Shown here: positions 42,903 through 51,217 of the stretch, piece after piece
Numbering within the stretch: position 1 is the stretch's first letter
Layout of the letters: the number at the start of each line of letters is the position of its first letter
Assembly: GCA_002438805.1 (NCBI GenBank)
Contig: DJQV01000017.1
Span: forward strand, 77,726 to 141,725
DNA: 64,000 nucleotides
Direction of reading: 5' to 3'
DNA from: Bacteroidales bacterium UBA6377
GTDB lineage: Bacteria; Bacteroidota; Bacteroidia; Bacteroidales; UBA932
Program-made: the position numbers and the translations under genes
Notes under the pieces: model-generated
Seen by the model: only the letters and a program-made list of their open reading frames with translations
The model's database searches: none
Told to the model about the DNA's origin: nothing

Positions 42903-43962
42903 AGGCTACGGCCTCCAGGAAGCCGGTGAGAGTACCGGCAAGCAGATCCACAAGAGAGATAAGCGGCGGCGGGCATAGGCCTGCCGCCGTTGCTGTTGTA
43001 CATGCCGCCGCGCAGACTATCAGGGCCTCGGTCAGGGGCAGCGCCACCAGGTTGGTGATGAGAAAAAAGAGGGGAAACGACCTGAATTGCCACCATACCA
43101 GAGGCGCGGTGAATACCTGACATGAGATGGTGAGGGCAGCCGAGTTCCATATCCTTTTGAGCGGATTTCTGCCTGAACCGGGAAACCAGGTCTCAAGCCT
43201 GGGGAACAGAATGTAAATGCCAAGCATCGCCAGATATGAGAGCTGGAATCCGACCGAAGTGATGACTCCCGGGTCAATGGTCAACTGGATGGTCAGGGCT
43301 GTGGCATATATCGTGAGCGGGGAGCGCCGCCTTCCCGGGCAGAGCCTTGCCGCTTCATTGAGGCAGATAAATAGGAAGGCCCTTACCACGGAGGCGCTGC
43401 TCCCTGTCATGAGAACGTAGAATCCTGCAGCTCCAACGGCTGCAACACCGGTCATGATCTCGGCAATCCGGCTGCGTCCCGCCCATGACAGGATTCGCTT
43501 GAGCAGCCCATAGATTATGCCGAGATGCAGTCCGGACAGGGCAAGTATATGCGCGGCTCCGGCATCCCGGAACGCCCGGACCGTCTCGCGGTCCAGACCG
43601 CTCCTGTCACCTGTCAGAAGGGCCGTGACCAGCGCTTCGCTCTCTTCCTTCAGCCCGGCGAGGGCAATAGTGCTCCTTAGTGCATCAAAAGCAGACTGCG
43701 CAATCCCGCGGTTCTGGCGGACAACGGCGCTGCCGAGTTCGCCGGTGCAGAAGGTGAATGTCCCGAGGGAGAAAAACAGGATAAGGTGAAGCCGGGATTT
43801 TTTCGGCCTTGAGCAGAAGAGCAGAAGAGCAGCAGCCGCGGCTGCAAGACCTGCCGAGCCGGCTGCATAGAGGGCTTCTGTGCAAGGGTTTATGGCGGAC
43901 ATCATCGCGATGCCTGCAAGATATGCGGCGGAAATCCCCACCATGTCTCTCGCCTCGACCAT
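42892..43962 (-). CDS. short ComEC/Rec2-like membrane protein
   Basis: 356 residues from the ATG at 43962 (a TTG 21 bases upstream is the alternative). It is highly hydrophobic, with about ten membrane segments. The ComEC competence domain is recognisable: VTALLTGDRSGLD, AGAAHILALSGLHLGIIYGLL, SASVVRAFLF and VGFQLSYLAMLGI. ComEC forms the inner-membrane channel for single-stranded DNA uptake. Typical ComEC proteins are about twice as long and add a C-terminal metallo-beta-lactamase-like domain, which is absent here, as is a clear N-terminal DUF4131 region. It may therefore be a reduced or specialised form. No frameshifted remainder is seen next to it. Confidence 0.85.
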   Translation of the reverse strand: MVEARDMVGISAAYLAGIAMMSAINPCTEALYAAGSAGLAAAAAALLLFCSRPKKSRLHLILFFSLGTFTFCTGELGSAVVRQNRGIAQSAFDALRSTIALAGLKEESEALVTALLTGDRSGLDRETVRAFRDAGAAHILALSGLHLGIIYGLLKRILSWAGRSRIAEIMTGVAAVGAAGFYVLMTGSSASVVRAFLFICLNEAARLCPGRRRSPLTIYATALTIQLTIDPGVITSVGFQLSYLAMLGIYILFPRLETWFPGSGRNPLKRIWNSAALTISCQVFTAPLVWWQFRSFPLFFLITNLVALPLTEALIVCAAACTTATAAGLCPPPLISLVDLLAGTLTGFLEAVASIS

Positions 43963-43980
43963 TTTCCGTTGCAAATTTTC

Positions 43981-43988
43981 CAAAAATA
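43981..43988 (-). promoter_or_regulatory. -7 box of the comEC-like gene
   Basis: TATTTTTG on the minus strand, 18 bases before the ATG at 43962. It overlaps the alternative TTG start, which favours the ATG. Confidence 0.6.
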
Positions 43989-44000
43989 CATATTTATTCG

Positions 44001-44008
44001 TAATTTTG
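44001..44008 (+). promoter_or_regulatory. -7 box of the ackA-pduL unit
   Basis: TAATTTTG, 20 bases before the ackA ATG at 44029, back to back with the comEC-like promoter. Confidence 0.7.
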
Positions 44009-44028
44009 CCTCACATTTCAATGACATT

Positions 44029-45243
44029 ATGATAATATTAGTAATCAATTGCGGCAGCTCCTCCATCAAGTATCAGCTTCTTGACATGAAGGGGGACGAT
44101 GTCTACGAACTTCTGGCCAAAGGCCTGGTCGAGAAGATTTCACTCCCGGACGGATGCATAACCCATAAACCTACAGGCAAGGAGCCTTTCAGCAAGACTT
44201 TGCCTATTCCGGATCACAAGGTCGGGATGAAGCTCGTACTCGATGCCCTCGTCGATCCGGAGCACGGTGTGCTGAAGAGTTTCGACGACATCGAGGCCGT
44301 GGGGCACCGTATCGTGCAGGGTGCCGACTTCTTTTCCGGGAGCACTCTTGTCAACGATGATGTCATCAAGAAGATAGAGATATGCTGCGATTTCGCGCCG
44401 CTCCACAATCCTGCTCATCTTCTCGGCATACACGCCATCTCGCATGTGCTTCCGAAAGTGCCGCAGGTGGTCACTTTCGACACCGCCTTCCACCAGACCA
44501 TGGAACCGTATGCCTACATGTATGCGCTCCCGTATGAATACTATACAAAATACCGCGTGCGCCGCTACGGTGCCCACGGCACATCGCATCAGTACGTTTC
44601 ACGCCGCGGAGCAAAGCTCGCCGGTCTTGATCTTGAGAACTCGAAGATAATCACCTGCCATCTTGGTAACGGCAGTTCCATCACCGCCGTCAAAGATGGC
44701 AAGTGCGTGGACACCTCCATGGGCTTCACCCCGCTTGAAGGCATGATCATGGGTACCCGCTGCGGCAACATCGACGCCAACATCGTACCTTACATAATGA
44801 AAAAGGAGGGCCTCACCCCTGACCAGATGACCGAAGTGATGAACAAGAAGAGCGGTTTCCTCGGACTTACAGGCAAGAGCTCCGATATGCGTGACCTCAA
44901 CGCCTTTGCCCTCGACGGCGACCGTCAGGCCAAGATCGCCCTCAAGAAACTAACCTACGACACCATCAAGAATGTCGGTGCCTACATCGCCGAGATGAAC
45001 GGAGTGGATCTGATCGTCTTCACAGCCGGCATCGGGGAGAACAACCCGCGTCTGCGCCGCCGCGTATGCGAGAATCTTGCTTACCTTGGGGTGAAGATCG
45101 ACAACGAGGCCAACGAGAACACACACTCCGAGACCATCATCTCCGCACCGGACTCCACCGTGAAGGTGGCCATGATACCTACCAACGAGGAGCTCGTGAT
45201 CGCCCGCGACACTATGCGGATAGTATCGGAACTTGACAACTAA
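44029..45243 (+). CDS. ackA: acetate kinase
   Basis: 404 residues from MIILVINCGSSSIKYQL at 44029; the in-frame extension to 43969 crosses the promoter. Acetate/propionate kinase marks are VGHRIVQGAD, VVTFDTAFHQTM, YGAHGTSHQYVS, CHLGNGSSITAVKDGK, DTSMGFTPLEGMIMGTR and FTAGIGENNP. It makes ATP and acetate from acetyl phosphate, whose likely source is the phosphotransacylase encoded 21 bases downstream. Confidence 0.98.
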   Translation: MIILVINCGSSSIKYQLLDMKGDDVYELLAKGLVEKISLPDGCITHKPTGKEPFSKTLPIPDHKVGMKLVLDALVDPEHGVLKSFDDIEAVGHRIVQGADFFSGSTLVNDDVIKKIEICCDFAPLHNPAHLLGIHAISHVLPKVPQVVTFDTAFHQTMEPYAYMYALPYEYYTKYRVRRYGAHGTSHQYVSRRGAKLAGLDLENSKIITCHLGNGSSITAVKDGKCVDTSMGFTPLEGMIMGTRCGNIDANIVPYIMKKEGLTPDQMTEVMNKKSGFLGLTGKSSDMRDLNAFALDGDRQAKIALKKLTYDTIKNVGAYIAEMNGVDLIVFTAGIGENNPRLRRRVCENLAYLGVKIDNEANENTHSETIISAPDSTVKVAMIPTNEELVIARDTMRIVSELDN

Positions 45244-45264
45244 TCAAATAGCAATCAGATAATT

Positions 45265-45837
45265 ATGGACAATTTTATCATCGAGACATCCGCAAGGCAC
45301 GTCCACGTCACACGTGAGGCGTTGGATGTCCTTTTCGGAAAGGGTTTCGAACTTGAGGTCAAAAAGCCTCTTTCTCAGCCGGGACAGTATGCCTCAAACC
45401 AGAAGGTCGAGGTCGTCGGACCTAAATCCAGCCTCAAATGCTCAATTCTCGGTCCTGTCCGTCCTGAGAACCAGGTGGAACTTTCTTTCACGGACGCCCG
45501 CACCGCCGGTATCATCGCCCCGATCAGGGAAAGCGGTGATGTGGCAGGCTCCGCGCCATGCAAGATTGTAGGCCCATGCGGTGAGATTGAACTTTCCGAG
45601 GGTGTGATCATCGCCAAGCGACACGTCCACATGACCCCTGCCGATGCTGAGCGTTTCGGTGTCAAGAACGGGGAGATCGTCTCTGTCGAGGTCGAGCAGG
45701 AGACCGGACGCAAACTCATCTTCGGCGATACGGTAGTCCGCGTTTCGGATAAATATGCTCTTGCGATGCACATCGACACCGACGAGGCCAACGCCGCCGC
45801 CTGCAGCGGACAGATCACCGGTCATATCGTCAGGTAG
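45265..45837 (+). CDS. pduL: PduL-type phosphate acyltransferase
   Basis: 190 residues. Two related beta-barrel halves carry the zinc-binding histidines: ETSARHVHVTREAL near the start and AKRHVHMTPADAERFG near residue 115. PduL converts acetyl- or propionyl-CoA and phosphate to the acyl phosphate and is unrelated to Pta. The proteins were first known from propanediol microcompartments, but no shell protein gene is nearby and there is no N-terminal encapsulation peptide, so a cytosolic housekeeping acetyltransferase acting with AckA is most likely. A strong hairpin terminator follows. Confidence 0.94.
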   Translation: MDNFIIETSARHVHVTREALDVLFGKGFELEVKKPLSQPGQYASNQKVEVVGPKSSLKCSILGPVRPENQVELSFTDARTAGIIAPIRESGDVAGSAPCKIVGPCGEIELSEGVIIAKRHVHMTPADAERFGVKNGEIVSVEVEQETGRKLIFGDTVVRVSDKYALAMHIDTDEANAAACSGQITGHIVR

Positions 45838-45856
45838 CCGAAACTCGCTCCGATAC

Positions 45857-45899
45857 AGAAAAACGGTCAATCATTCCATGTGATTGGCCGTTTTTATTG
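45857..45899. terminator. bidirectional Rho-independent terminator between pduL and rsmD
   Basis: ACGGTCAATCA (45863-45873) pairs with TGATTGGCCGT (45881-45891), 11 pairs with one G-U and a 7-base loop. It is flanked by an A-run on the left and a T-run on the right, so it serves both convergent transcripts. It overlaps the last codons of rsmD. Confidence 0.85.
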
Positions 45900-46427
45900 T
45901 TCAAAGAATGAGAAATGCACCCTTCCGTAGATTTTCTCCTTTTTGAATTTCGGGTGCTCTTGGAAACTGTGCCCGTCCCCGTGTTCGAGGATGAAGTAGT
46001 TGCCCTCCTGGAGAATGCCGCTTCCCAGGACTTTGTCCGGGATGCTTTCTAGCCCTTCAAGAGCGTATGGAGGGTCGGCGAAGATGATGTCGAACTTTTC
46101 GTGACAGATGGGCAGGAAATCGAAGACATTGCTGTGTACAGCCTTTATCCTATCCAGCCCGAGTCTTGAAGCCTCGCGGCGTATGAATGAGGCGTTGTCC
46201 TTGTTCATTTCCACGCAGCATACCAACGCGGCTCCACGGGATGCGAACTCGTAGCTTATGGCTCCCGTGCCGCCGAAGAGGTCGAGCACTTTAAGGTCTT
46301 CGAATTCGTATTCGTTGTCCAGGACGTTGAAAAGTCCTTCCTTCGCGTAGTCGGTCGTCGGCCTGGCACTGTACCCTGCCGGCGGTGCGATAGTCCTTCC
46401 TTTAAGTCTGCCGCCTATTATCCTCAT
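45894..46427 (-). CDS. rsmD: 16S rRNA (guanine(966)-N(2))-methyltransferase
   Basis: 177 residues. The N-terminal MRIIGGRLKGRTI and RPTTDYAKEGLFN, the SAM motif LDLFGGTGAISYEFASRG, and the catalytic FADPPYAL are diagnostic of RsmD. It methylates G966 of 16S rRNA during 30S assembly. It overlaps the upstream small gene by 4 bases. Confidence 0.96.
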   Translation of the reverse strand: MRIIGGRLKGRTIAPPAGYSARPTTDYAKEGLFNVLDNEYEFEDLKVLDLFGGTGAISYEFASRGAALVCCVEMNKDNASFIRREASRLGLDRIKAVHSNVFDFLPICHEKFDIIFADPPYALEGLESIPDKVLGSGILQEGNYFILEHGDGHSFQEHPKFKKEKIYGRVHFSFFEQ

Positions 46428-46879
46428 AGCCTGACCACCGCTTTGAAATATCTGTACAGCGACATCTCCTCGTCTGCGTCAAGCCTGTTCATGAAACAGA
46501 TGGTGGACATCTCCGGGTTGATCTGGAGGGATTTGACGGCCAGGAAAATATAGTATTCCGCCGTAGTGAAGTCCTGCGCCCCGTAGCTGTTGGCAAGCAG
46601 CAGAGTCTTGCCCTGTGCTATGGCGATGTATAGCCTTGAATCCCTGATGCTGCACAGTATCTTGTTGTATTCCGGACATTTGCCGAGATTCTTCAGCACC
46701 GCGGCCATCTCTTCTCCGTAAACGGCACTGTCCTCATCCACGTCGTAGATGAGGACAGCGTCATATTCCGGTATTTCTATGTGCTTGATTTCTGAACCTT
46801 CCTTTATCGCTGCCACTTCCTCAAGAGCTTCGCGCTCTGAAGCGGGGTCGAAGAAACTGGAAGGTACAAGAGTGAACAC
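46424..46879 (-). CDS. DUF3822-like protein, short
   Basis: 151 residues. The start FTLVPSSFFDPASERE and the later LLLANSYGAQDFTTAEYYIFLAVKSLQ resemble DUF3822, a Bacteroidota family usually encoded directly upstream of rsmD. As I recall, family members are usually longer, so this one seems to lack the N-terminal part. The ATG overlaps the preceding stop by 1 base, which fixes the frame and makes a recent truncation less likely. Function unknown. Confidence 0.6.
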   Translation of the reverse strand: MFTLVPSSFFDPASEREALEEVAAIKEGSEIKHIEIPEYDAVLIYDVDEDSAVYGEEMAAVLKNLGKCPEYNKILCSIRDSRLYIAIAQGKTLLLANSYGAQDFTTAEYYIFLAVKSLQINPEMSTICFMNRLDADEEMSLYRYFKAVVRL

Positions 46880-47571
46880 TATTCCCAGTTGCCTGCGTTG
46901 TTGTTAGGTGCGGTGACAGAACCTACCTGAAGGCCCTGGTACTTGTTCTGCGCCTCGCACTCTGCGTCAAGGTTGATTCGGAGCTGGTTGTCCATGCCTG
47001 CGAGGAGTTCCTTGTACGGCATCCTGGCCTCAAACAGAGGTACAGGCACTCCTGAGACAGTCTTGACGATGGCTTCCATCTGGAGCGGCTTGCCGCCGGA
47101 GAACGGGATGGTCTTGAGGGAATCGATATTGAAATCGGTGCGCCCTTTGAAAAGGGTATCCTTCACAGGGATGAAGTTCTCGATGGAGAACACGAGGTTC
47201 TTGTCCCCCGCGAGATACATCTTGTAGAGATCCTCGTTTGTGATCTTGCGGTGAGCCCTCTTGACGGCGTCGGTGTGCATTACTGCGACGGAGTCATCGG
47301 GTGAACCTACCTGAAGCACAACAGGCATCTTGCCCTCTTCATAGAAGAGCTTGAGCGAATCCACGGTGGAGGTGAACTTGCCGTTGACTGACTTGTAGGC
47401 GACCTGAAGGGTGCGGACATCTTTGAGTCTCTGGATGGCCACGCTCTTGCGGTAGTCCCTCTGCTTGTTGAAGTTGACAGGCTCCATGATGGAGCTGTAG
47501 ATTGCATACGTCAGGAATGCTATGACTCCCAGCAGCACAACTTCAATGATGATCTTGACTGTCTTGTTCAT
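46879..47571 (-). CDS. conserved membrane-anchored protein of unknown function
   Basis: 230 residues. One N-terminal transmembrane helix (residues about 7-27, IIIEVVLLGVIAFLTYAIY) is followed by a periplasmic domain. The first 60 residues (SIMEPVNFNKQRDYRKSVAIQRLKDVRTLQVAYKSVNGKFTS) recall pilin-like proteins in having one long helix leading into a globular part, but no prepilin cleavage site is seen. I do not recognise the family with confidence. It heads a three-gene unit with the DUF3822-like gene and rsmD. Confidence 0.75.
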   Translation of the reverse strand: MNKTVKIIIEVVLLGVIAFLTYAIYSSIMEPVNFNKQRDYRKSVAIQRLKDVRTLQVAYKSVNGKFTSTVDSLKLFYEEGKMPVVLQVGSPDDSVAVMHTDAVKRAHRKITNEDLYKMYLAGDKNLVFSIENFIPVKDTLFKGRTDFNIDSLKTIPFSGGKPLQMEAIVKTVSGVPVPLFEARMPYKELLAGMDNQLRINLDAECEAQNKYQGLQVGSVTAPNNNAGNWE

Positions 47572-47604
47572 TTTATGTTCTTTTTATCAATATCCAAATC
47601 CGTA

Positions 47605-47612
47605 CAAAGTTA
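47605..47612 (-). promoter_or_regulatory. -7 box of the 46424-47571 / rsmD unit
   Basis: TAACTTTG on the minus strand, 33 bases before the ATG at 47571; an exact consensus match. Confidence 0.65.
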
Positions 47613-47644
47613 GGAATTTGATTTATCAAATGCAATATTCTTCT

Positions 47645-47652
47645 TAAATTTG
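47645..47652 (+). promoter_or_regulatory. -7 box of the nrnA-like gene
   Basis: TAAATTTG, 17 bases before the ATG at 47670. It makes the upstream GTG at 47655 an unlikely start. Confidence 0.65.
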
Positions 47653-47669
47653 CGGTGGATTTGAAACAG

Positions 47670-48731
47670 ATGGAATCACTTGACGAGAAGATGACCGCAG
47701 CGCTTGACAGGCTTTTCGGGCTGTCAAGGAGGATTTGTGCGGTATCTCACCTTCATCCTGACGGGGATGCCCTCGGCAGCACCGTTGCACTTGTGTCATA
47801 TCTTCGCTCGCGTGGAGCTGAGGCTGTTGCACTTGTTCCCGATGCTTTTCCGGACAGCCTGTCTTTCCTCGCAAGCGGCGGTGAGGTCGTGGTGGCCTCT
47901 GAGGCCCCGTCCCGTGCAAGGGCGGTGCTTGCGGAGGCCGACCTTGTGGCGTGCCTTGATTTCAACTCCCTTTCGAGGACCGGTGAACTTGAACCCCTGC
48001 TGCGTACCCTCACCTGCCCCAAGGTGATGATCGACCATCACCCGCAGCCCGAGGCGGACGGCTTTGAACTTGTATTCAGCGAGACCTGCGTCTCCTCTGC
48101 AAGCGAGCTGCTCTTCCATGTGCTGATGAGTATGCCTGATGTCGCATCCGATGCCTCCAGGCTTCCGGGGCGGGCGGCCGAATCACTGATGGCGGGGATG
48201 ACGACGGACACCAACAATTTCGCCAATTCAGTCTTCCCCTCCACATTCTCCATGGCATCGGCGCTGCTTGCCGCAGGGGTGGACCGCGACTCTCTCCTGT
48301 CCCGTCTGTACAACTCCTATAGGGAGAGCCGCTTCCGTGCCATGGGAGTCTATCTCAAAGACAAGATGCGCATAACGGAATATGGGGTAGCCTATTCCAT
48401 ATTCAATAGGGAAGACATTTTCCGCCTCGGCCTGAAGGACGGCGACACCGAGGGGTTTGTGAACCTTCCTCTCGGGATAGAGAGGGTCAAGATGAGCATC
48501 TTCCTGCGGGAAGACGGCGGTTTCTACCGCGTGTCCGTGAGGTCGAAGGCCGGCTGGTCTTCCAATGCTTTGGCAAGGGAGTGCTTCCATGGCGGCGGCC
48601 ACGAGTGCGCTGCCGGCGGCAAACTGCTGTTCCCCGGTGATCTGGCTTCCCGGGAAGAGGCCGGGAAATATATAGAGAAAGTAACGGCACGATTCCTGCA
48701 AACTGAATCGCCGTTCAAGATTGAATCATGA
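47670..48731 (+). CDS. DHH-family phosphoesterase (NrnA-type nanoRNase / pAp phosphatase)
   Basis: 353 residues. The DHH-domain motifs are HLHPDGDALGST, LVACLDFNSLSRTG and KVMIDHHPQPE (the DHH itself), with MAGMTTDTNNFANS as motif IV. The DHHA1 nucleic-acid-binding domain ends in ECFHGGGHECAAGG. NrnA proteins degrade very short RNAs and in several species also dephosphorylate 3'-phosphoadenosine 5'-phosphate; which role applies cannot be read here. The next gene overlaps the stop by 4 bases. Confidence 0.92.
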   Translation: MESLDEKMTAALDRLFGLSRRICAVSHLHPDGDALGSTVALVSYLRSRGAEAVALVPDAFPDSLSFLASGGEVVVASEAPSRARAVLAEADLVACLDFNSLSRTGELEPLLRTLTCPKVMIDHHPQPEADGFELVFSETCVSSASELLFHVLMSMPDVASDASRLPGRAAESLMAGMTTDTNNFANSVFPSTFSMASALLAAGVDRDSLLSRLYNSYRESRFRAMGVYLKDKMRITEYGVAYSIFNREDIFRLGLKDGDTEGFVNLPLGIERVKMSIFLREDGGFYRVSVRSKAGWSSNALARECFHGGGHECAAGGKLLFPGDLASREEAGKYIEKVTARFLQTESPFKIES

Positions 48732-49792
48732 TCAAAAAAACGATATCATACCTTATGTGCCTGCTTGTCCTCGCGTCCTGCGCCAGGACAGTGGAGGCCG
48801 GCAAGAACGATGCGTCCAAGAGGTATTTCGATGCCTGGATGCTTGTGAACCATCCGGATCTGGCGCCTACCCCGCTCGGGGCTTATGTCCTTTCCGATGA
48901 AGAGGGGAGCGGGGATGCCATAGCGGAATCGGACAAATATGTGCGCCTCAACTACACCCTCAGGTCGCTCGACGGCAATGTCTCCGCCACGACGGTGCCT
49001 TCACTTGCGAAGCAGCTGGGCACCTGGAGCGAGACATCATGGTGCGGCCCGGTCATCTGGACTCTGGGGGAGAACTACCTGTCCGCAGGCCTTGAGGAGA
49101 TGCTCTCCACCATGCGTGAGGGCGGACGCCGGCAGGAGATCATACCCGGCTGGCTCATGACCACTTCCAGATACGGCACCGCACAGGAATATGTTGACAA
49201 TGTCACGGGGACCAACGCCATTTATGACATCGAACTGCTTGAGGCCATCGAGGACATGGACAAGTGGGAGCTTGACTCCCTGGGCCGTTTCTTCGCTCAG
49301 AGTTATCCTCAGCTCGATGTCAAGGATGATTCCTTGAAATACGGCTTCTACTATATCCAGACCAAGGCCCCGGAGGTGGAGGCGGAAACTGAAGCTGAAG
49401 AGGATGGAGAAGAAGATGAGGAGGATTCCGATGCCGGCTTCCCAGCGGACACTACCATCTATATCAACTACACCGGGCGTCTGCTGAACGGCAGGGTCTT
49501 TGACACCACGGTTGCCGACACTGCCAAGATGTACGGCATCTACAGTTCATCAAAGACATATTCCCCCATATCTGTGCAGTACAATCATGATGACTACACC
49601 GCCATCACCATAACCTCCGACAAGACATCCGTGATAGACGGGTTCTCCTACATGCTGTGGCGTATGGGGCCTTTTGAGGAGGGGACAGGCATTTTCCTGT
49701 CGAAGCTCGGGTATTCCTCAAGCGGTTCCGGAAGCGCCATCCCTGCATACTCACCTTTAAGATTTGATATTGAAGTGGTAGAGAAACCATAA
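48728..49792 (+). CDS. lipoprotein with two FKBP-type peptidyl-prolyl isomerase domains
   Basis: 354 residues with lipobox LASC. The first FKBP-like region (about 65-190) begins KYVRLNYTLRSLDGNV but is divergent. An acidic linker of mostly Glu/Asp (about 215-235) follows. The second region (about 240-353) has the clearer FKBP start YINYTGRLLNGRVFDTT, VIDGFSYMLWRM and the final PLRFDIEVVEKP. It would assist folding in the periplasm or outer membrane; activity of the first domain is doubtful. It overlaps the nrnA-like gene by 4 bases. Confidence 0.87.
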   Translation: MIKKTISYLMCLLVLASCARTVEAGKNDASKRYFDAWMLVNHPDLAPTPLGAYVLSDEEGSGDAIAESDKYVRLNYTLRSLDGNVSATTVPSLAKQLGTWSETSWCGPVIWTLGENYLSAGLEEMLSTMREGGRRQEIIPGWLMTTSRYGTAQEYVDNVTGTNAIYDIELLEAIEDMDKWELDSLGRFFAQSYPQLDVKDDSLKYGFYYIQTKAPEVEAETEAEEDGEEDEEDSDAGFPADTTIYINYTGRLLNGRVFDTTVADTAKMYGIYSSSKTYSPISVQYNHDDYTAITITSDKTSVIDGFSYMLWRMGPFEEGTGIFLSKLGYSSSGSGSAIPAYSPLRFDIEVVEKP

Positions 49793-49809
49793 AACTTTTT
49801 ACATAGCAA

Positions 49810-51207
49810 ATGGCATCAGTAGCGTTGGCTCCTACGGAGCTTGGAACAGAGAAGATCGGAAAGTTGCTTAAGATGTATGCGGTCCCGGGAATCATAGCCC
49901 AGACCGCTGCTTCTTTGTATAATATGGTGGACAGCATCTACATCGGGCATATTCCCGGTGTGGGTTCGGCGGCGATCAGCGGCCTTGCCGTGACATTTCC
50001 CCTTATGAACCTCGCCACGGCGATGGGTACTCTTGTCGGTGTGGGTGCGACCACGCTGATATCAGTCCTGTTGGGGCAGAAGAACTATGACACAGCCCGG
50101 AAAGTGCTCTCAAATGTATTGAGCCTCAATCTTATCATCGGATTTTTGTTCTCGGTAGTCACTCTCGTTTTTCTGGATCCGATCCTGCGTTTCTTTGGGG
50201 CCAGCGATGTCACTCTCCCGTTTGCCCGGGACTATATGCTGATCATCCTGGTCGGCAATGTCTTTACCCACTTGTATTTCGGGTTCAACGGGCTGATACG
50301 TGCCTCCGGGCATCCGAAGACTGCAATGGGGCTCACGCTTTTTACCGTGATTTCCAATGCCATACTTGACCCGATTTTCATTTTTGTCTTCGAGATGGGC
50401 ATCCAGGGTGCGGCGCTCGCCACCGTGGTCTGCCAGATGGCGGCTTTGGTTTACACGCTCAAGTTCTTCTTCAACAAAAAGAACCTGCTGCATTTCCCGA
50501 AGCCTTTGTTCCAGATAGAATGGAGGATTGCCAAACAGTCTCTCGGCATCGGCCTCGGGCCGTTCCTGATGAACTCGGCAGCCTGCCTTGTGGCCCTCTT
50601 CATCAACCAGCAGCTCGGCAAGTACGGCGGTGATCTCGCCATCGGCGCTTATGGCATAGTAAACCGTCTCACGATGTTCTTCATCATGATCTGCATGGGA
50701 TTCAATCAGGGACTTCAGCCTATAGCCGGGTATAATTACGGTGCCAGGCAGTACCACAGGGTCAAGGAGATATTCATCCTGACGGCGAAATGGGAAATTC
50801 TCGTGACCTCGCTGTGTTTTCTCATGGCCGAACTGATCCCGGAAGTGGCGGTCAGCCTGTTTACCAACGACCCGGAGATGATCGGGATGTCTTCCAAGGC
50901 CTTGCGCATAATGTGCGCGGGATCGGCTTTCGTGGGCCTCGGCATCACGACATCCACTTTCTTCCAGTGTCTCGGCATGGTAAGCAAATCTATCTTCCTG
51001 TCGCTTTCCCGGCAGTTGATCTTCCTTCTGCCTCTGGTCTACACCCTTCCGATGTGGCTGGAGGAGGAGGGAGTATGGCTGAGTTTCCCTATAGCGGACA
51101 TCCTTTCGGTAGTCGTCTCGCTGGTTTTCATCCTGAGGCTTTTCAAGAAGTTCGACAAGCTCAAGGACGGACAGGATGCCGAGACGCTCGGCAGCGCGAT
51201 ACAATAA
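49810..51207 (+). CDS. MATE-family efflux transporter
   Basis: 465 residues with twelve predicted membrane helices. Family segments include LGTEKIGKLLKMYAVPGIIAQ, YNMVDSIYIGHIPG, TLVGVGATTLISVLLGQK, FNGLIRASGHPKTAM and MGFNQGLQPIAGYNYGA. MATE proteins export cationic drugs or metabolites using a sodium or proton gradient; the substrate is unknown. It lies 17 bases after the FKBP gene and 10 bases before the kinase-like gene. Confidence 0.95.
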   Translation: MASVALAPTELGTEKIGKLLKMYAVPGIIAQTAASLYNMVDSIYIGHIPGVGSAAISGLAVTFPLMNLATAMGTLVGVGATTLISVLLGQKNYDTARKVLSNVLSLNLIIGFLFSVVTLVFLDPILRFFGASDVTLPFARDYMLIILVGNVFTHLYFGFNGLIRASGHPKTAMGLTLFTVISNAILDPIFIFVFEMGIQGAALATVVCQMAALVYTLKFFFNKKNLLHFPKPLFQIEWRIAKQSLGIGLGPFLMNSAACLVALFINQQLGKYGGDLAIGAYGIVNRLTMFFIMICMGFNQGLQPIAGYNYGARQYHRVKEIFILTAKWEILVTSLCFLMAELIPEVAVSLFTNDPEMIGMSSKALRIMCAGSAFVGLGITTSTFFQCLGMVSKSIFLSLSRQLIFLLPLVYTLPMWLEEEGVWLSFPIADILSVVVSLVFILRLFKKFDKLKDGQDAETLGSAIQ

Positions 51208-51217
51208 CCTTTTTGAT

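Noticed and set aside
45265..45837. PduL as evidence of a bacterial microcompartment
   Set aside because: There are no shell protein genes, no encapsulation peptide and no propanediol or ethanolamine genes in the window.
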